From Candidatus Gastranaerophilales bacterium (GTDB lineage: Bacteria > Cyanobacteriota > Vampirovibrionia > Gastranaerophilales > Gastranaerophilaceae), in NCBI GenBank assembly GCA_900548405.1, contig UNSJ01000004.1, positions 4,045-68,044 of the forward strand: DNA of 64,000 nucleotides, in the 5' to 3' direction. Position numbers and translations under genes: made by a program. Of this stretch, positions 63,001 through 64,000 are shown piece by piece. The notes beneath the pieces are model-generated. The model had not been told where the DNA came from. It worked only from the letters and a program-made list of their open reading frames with translations, and did not search any database. The stretch's first letter is position 1. Each line of letters starts with the position of its first letter.

Positions 63001-63606
63001 ATGCGTAAAAATGAAAGAATGTTTCTGTTGGTTACAGCCGTAATTATGATTGCAGTTTGCGGTTTTCTTACATTAAGAATGTTTTATCACAATGATGAAA
63101 ATGTTTCAGGGCCGCTGCTTCCTGTGCCTGAAAATCAACTGCCGCCTGATGAAGAAACACCTAAACCTCAGGAAAAAGAAAAGGTTTATGTTAATGTTTA
63201 TTTTATCGGACAAAATGCAAATAAAGAGGAAGTGTATAAAGCTGTTAACCGTGAATATGATAAAGATATTGACGGAACAAAAATTAAATTTGCAATTGAT
63301 TGTTTGATTGCAGGCCCAAGACAAAATGAAAAAGCTAAAGGGGTTTACTCTGAAATTCCTGCAGGAACACGCGTAATCTCAATTAACGAAACAAAAGATA
63401 AAGTTGTTATTAACTTGAATTCTGCTTTTGAAAACGGCGGAGGAACTGACAGTATTTATAAAAGACTTTATCAATTGATAAAGACTGCTAAAAGAAATAC
63501 AGATAAACCTGTATATTTATACATTGAAGGCAACAAGGCTGAAGTTATCGGCGGTGAAGGAATTATGATTAATCAGCCGTTGAATGAAAAATCTTTGGAA
63601 GGTTAA
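63001..63606 (+). CDS. GerMN-domain membrane-anchored protein
   Basis: The 201-residue protein has an N-terminal membrane anchor (residues 7-27, FLLVTAVIMIAVCGFLTLRMF) and then a Pro/Glu-rich linker. A GerMN domain covers about 60-190: VNVYFIGQNANKEEVYKAVNREYD, FAIDCLIAGPRQNEKAKGVYSEIPAGTRVISI, KVVINLNSAFENGGGTDSIYKRLYQLIKTA. GerMN domains occur in GerM and LpqB and are thought to act in cell-envelope or peptidoglycan contexts. It lies directly between the DUF2993-like gene and the HicB-like gene and is likely part of the same operon. Confidence 0.82.
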   Translation: MRKNERMFLLVTAVIMIAVCGFLTLRMFYHNDENVSGPLLPVPENQLPPDEETPKPQEKEKVYVNVYFIGQNANKEEVYKAVNREYDKDIDGTKIKFAIDCLIAGPRQNEKAKGVYSEIPAGTRVISINETKDKVVINLNSAFENGGGTDSIYKRLYQLIKTAKRNTDKPVYLYIEGNKAEVIGGEGIMINQPLNEKSLEG

Positions 63607-63876
63607 ATGGCTGAAAAAGATTTAGATTACTACCTCAACCTTGATTGGACATTAATTGAAGGGCAGGATTTGGATTTTGACGGAAATCCATACTTTTATG
63701 TAGAAATAAAAGAAATCCCGAGCTTTACTTTTTGTGCAAAAACGCAGGAACGTGCGCGAGAAAGGTATAAACAGCAATTAAAATGGACACTGCAGGTTAT
63801 GCTTGAAAGCGGAGAGCATATTATAGAACCCGGTGAAGAAGATGGTGAACCTGATTGGGAAAGCTTGTGCCCTTAA
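63607..63876 (+). CDS. HicB-like small protein
   Basis: The 89-residue protein resembles HicB-type antitoxin folds: KDLDYYLNLDWTLIEGQDLDFDGNPYFYVEIKEIPSFTFCAKTQERARERYKQQLKWTLQVMLESGEHIIEP follows the HicB pattern of Y-x-x-L strand, pathway strand and long helix. There is no adjacent hicA-type toxin gene, so it is not shown to be a toxin-antitoxin pair; it may be a stand-alone regulator. Its ATG follows the GerMN stop directly (TAAATG), so it is translationally coupled. Confidence 0.6.
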   Translation: MAEKDLDYYLNLDWTLIEGQDLDFDGNPYFYVEIKEIPSFTFCAKTQERARERYKQQLKWTLQVMLESGEHIIEPGEEDGEPDWESLCP

Positions 63877-63933
63877 TAAAAAAGTGTTATAATAAATAAA
63901 AATAATATGGTCAAGAATTGAAAGGAGCAATAA

Positions 63934-64000
63934 ATGAAAAGATTTAGTAAAAAAGCTGCTACGTTAGTTGGAGAAGTTTTGACAAAGCTCCAATGTGACG
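63934..64000 (+). CDS. Start of a small gene, cut by window edge, prepilin-leader-like
   Basis: After AAAGGAG, ATG 63934 opens MKRFSKKAATLVGEVLTKLQC and is cut by the window end. The ribosome-site region GAAAGGAGCAA-N3-ATG matches that of locus D. No G tract has appeared by the last base. The next bases would show whether a prepilin signature follows. It could instead be an unrelated short gene. Confidence 0.4.
   Translation, partial: MKRFSKKAATLVGEVLTKLQCD

Noticed and set aside
63607-63876. Complete HicAB toxin-antitoxin pair
   Set aside because: Only the HicB-like protein is present; no small double-stranded-RNA-binding-like HicA gene is adjacent on either side.

Overview
The window looks like an AT-rich chromosome from a non-photosynthetic relative of cyanobacteria, most likely a gut Gastranaerophilales/Melainabacteria-type bacterium. 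This is inferred from gene content. It has a diderm envelope (three-POTRA Omp85, Skp/OmpH) and cyanobacteria-like housekeeping genes. It also has fermentative ADP-forming acyl-CoA synthetase, glycan-processing enzymes, and a large dispersed family of prepilin-like genes with the N-terminal signature FTLAEVLxTLGIIGVVAAxT. No rRNA, tRNA or CRISPR array was seen.

Layout. 1-0.7 kb: a truncated prepilin-like gene divergent from an XRE regulator, with a 20-bp palindrome between them. 0.8-17.3 kb: mainly minus-strand housekeeping genes (acdA-type synthetase, radical SAM protein, MalQ-type glucanotransferase, a soluble FlhA/SctV-like protein, uridine phosphorylase, Skp, Omp85, RsmI, a sugar-binding lipoprotein). 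17.3-26.6 kb: era, a prepilin-like gene, an OmpR-type regulator, speD, rpsP, a FliI/SctN-type ATPase, a ZIP transporter and a SPASM radical SAM protein. 26.6-38.5 kb: a compact plus-strand phage-morphogenesis island (amidase, capsid, scaffold, adaptor, terminase, portal) with no visible integrase or replication genes. Its left edge abuts a gutted prepilin gene. 38.6-47.4 kb: secA, ychF, an aldehyde dehydrogenase and two prepilin loci. 47.4-64 kb: a 1401-residue GH13-like protein, ahcY, a glycosyltransferase, a TerC/DUF475 protein, a broken prepilin gene, prfA-ylxR-infB, a prepilin gene inserted antiparallel inside the infB-rbfA-truB operon, then envelope genes and the start of another small gene.

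Most striking observation. Five prepilin-like loci (19.8, 43.1, 47.3, 55.3 and 60.7 kb) each have a promoter, a Shine-Dalgarno and an ATG. These open a short leader that runs into a homopolymer of exactly ten G (window plus strand). In all five, the leader frame is exactly one base short of joining the prepilin body, and the required frame is open throughout. This points to phase variation, programmed slippage, or a systematic homopolymer error. The G run is always on the same DNA strand, whichever way the gene points. Around these loci are small palindromic elements built on CGTAGCC. Some are translated in frame, some are flanked by 11-19 bp direct repeats, and a related hairpin family with compensatory stem changes sits directly after the stop codons of speD and ahcY. 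Together these suggest a dispersed, slippage-controlled pilin-like surface repertoire and an associated mini-repeat family.
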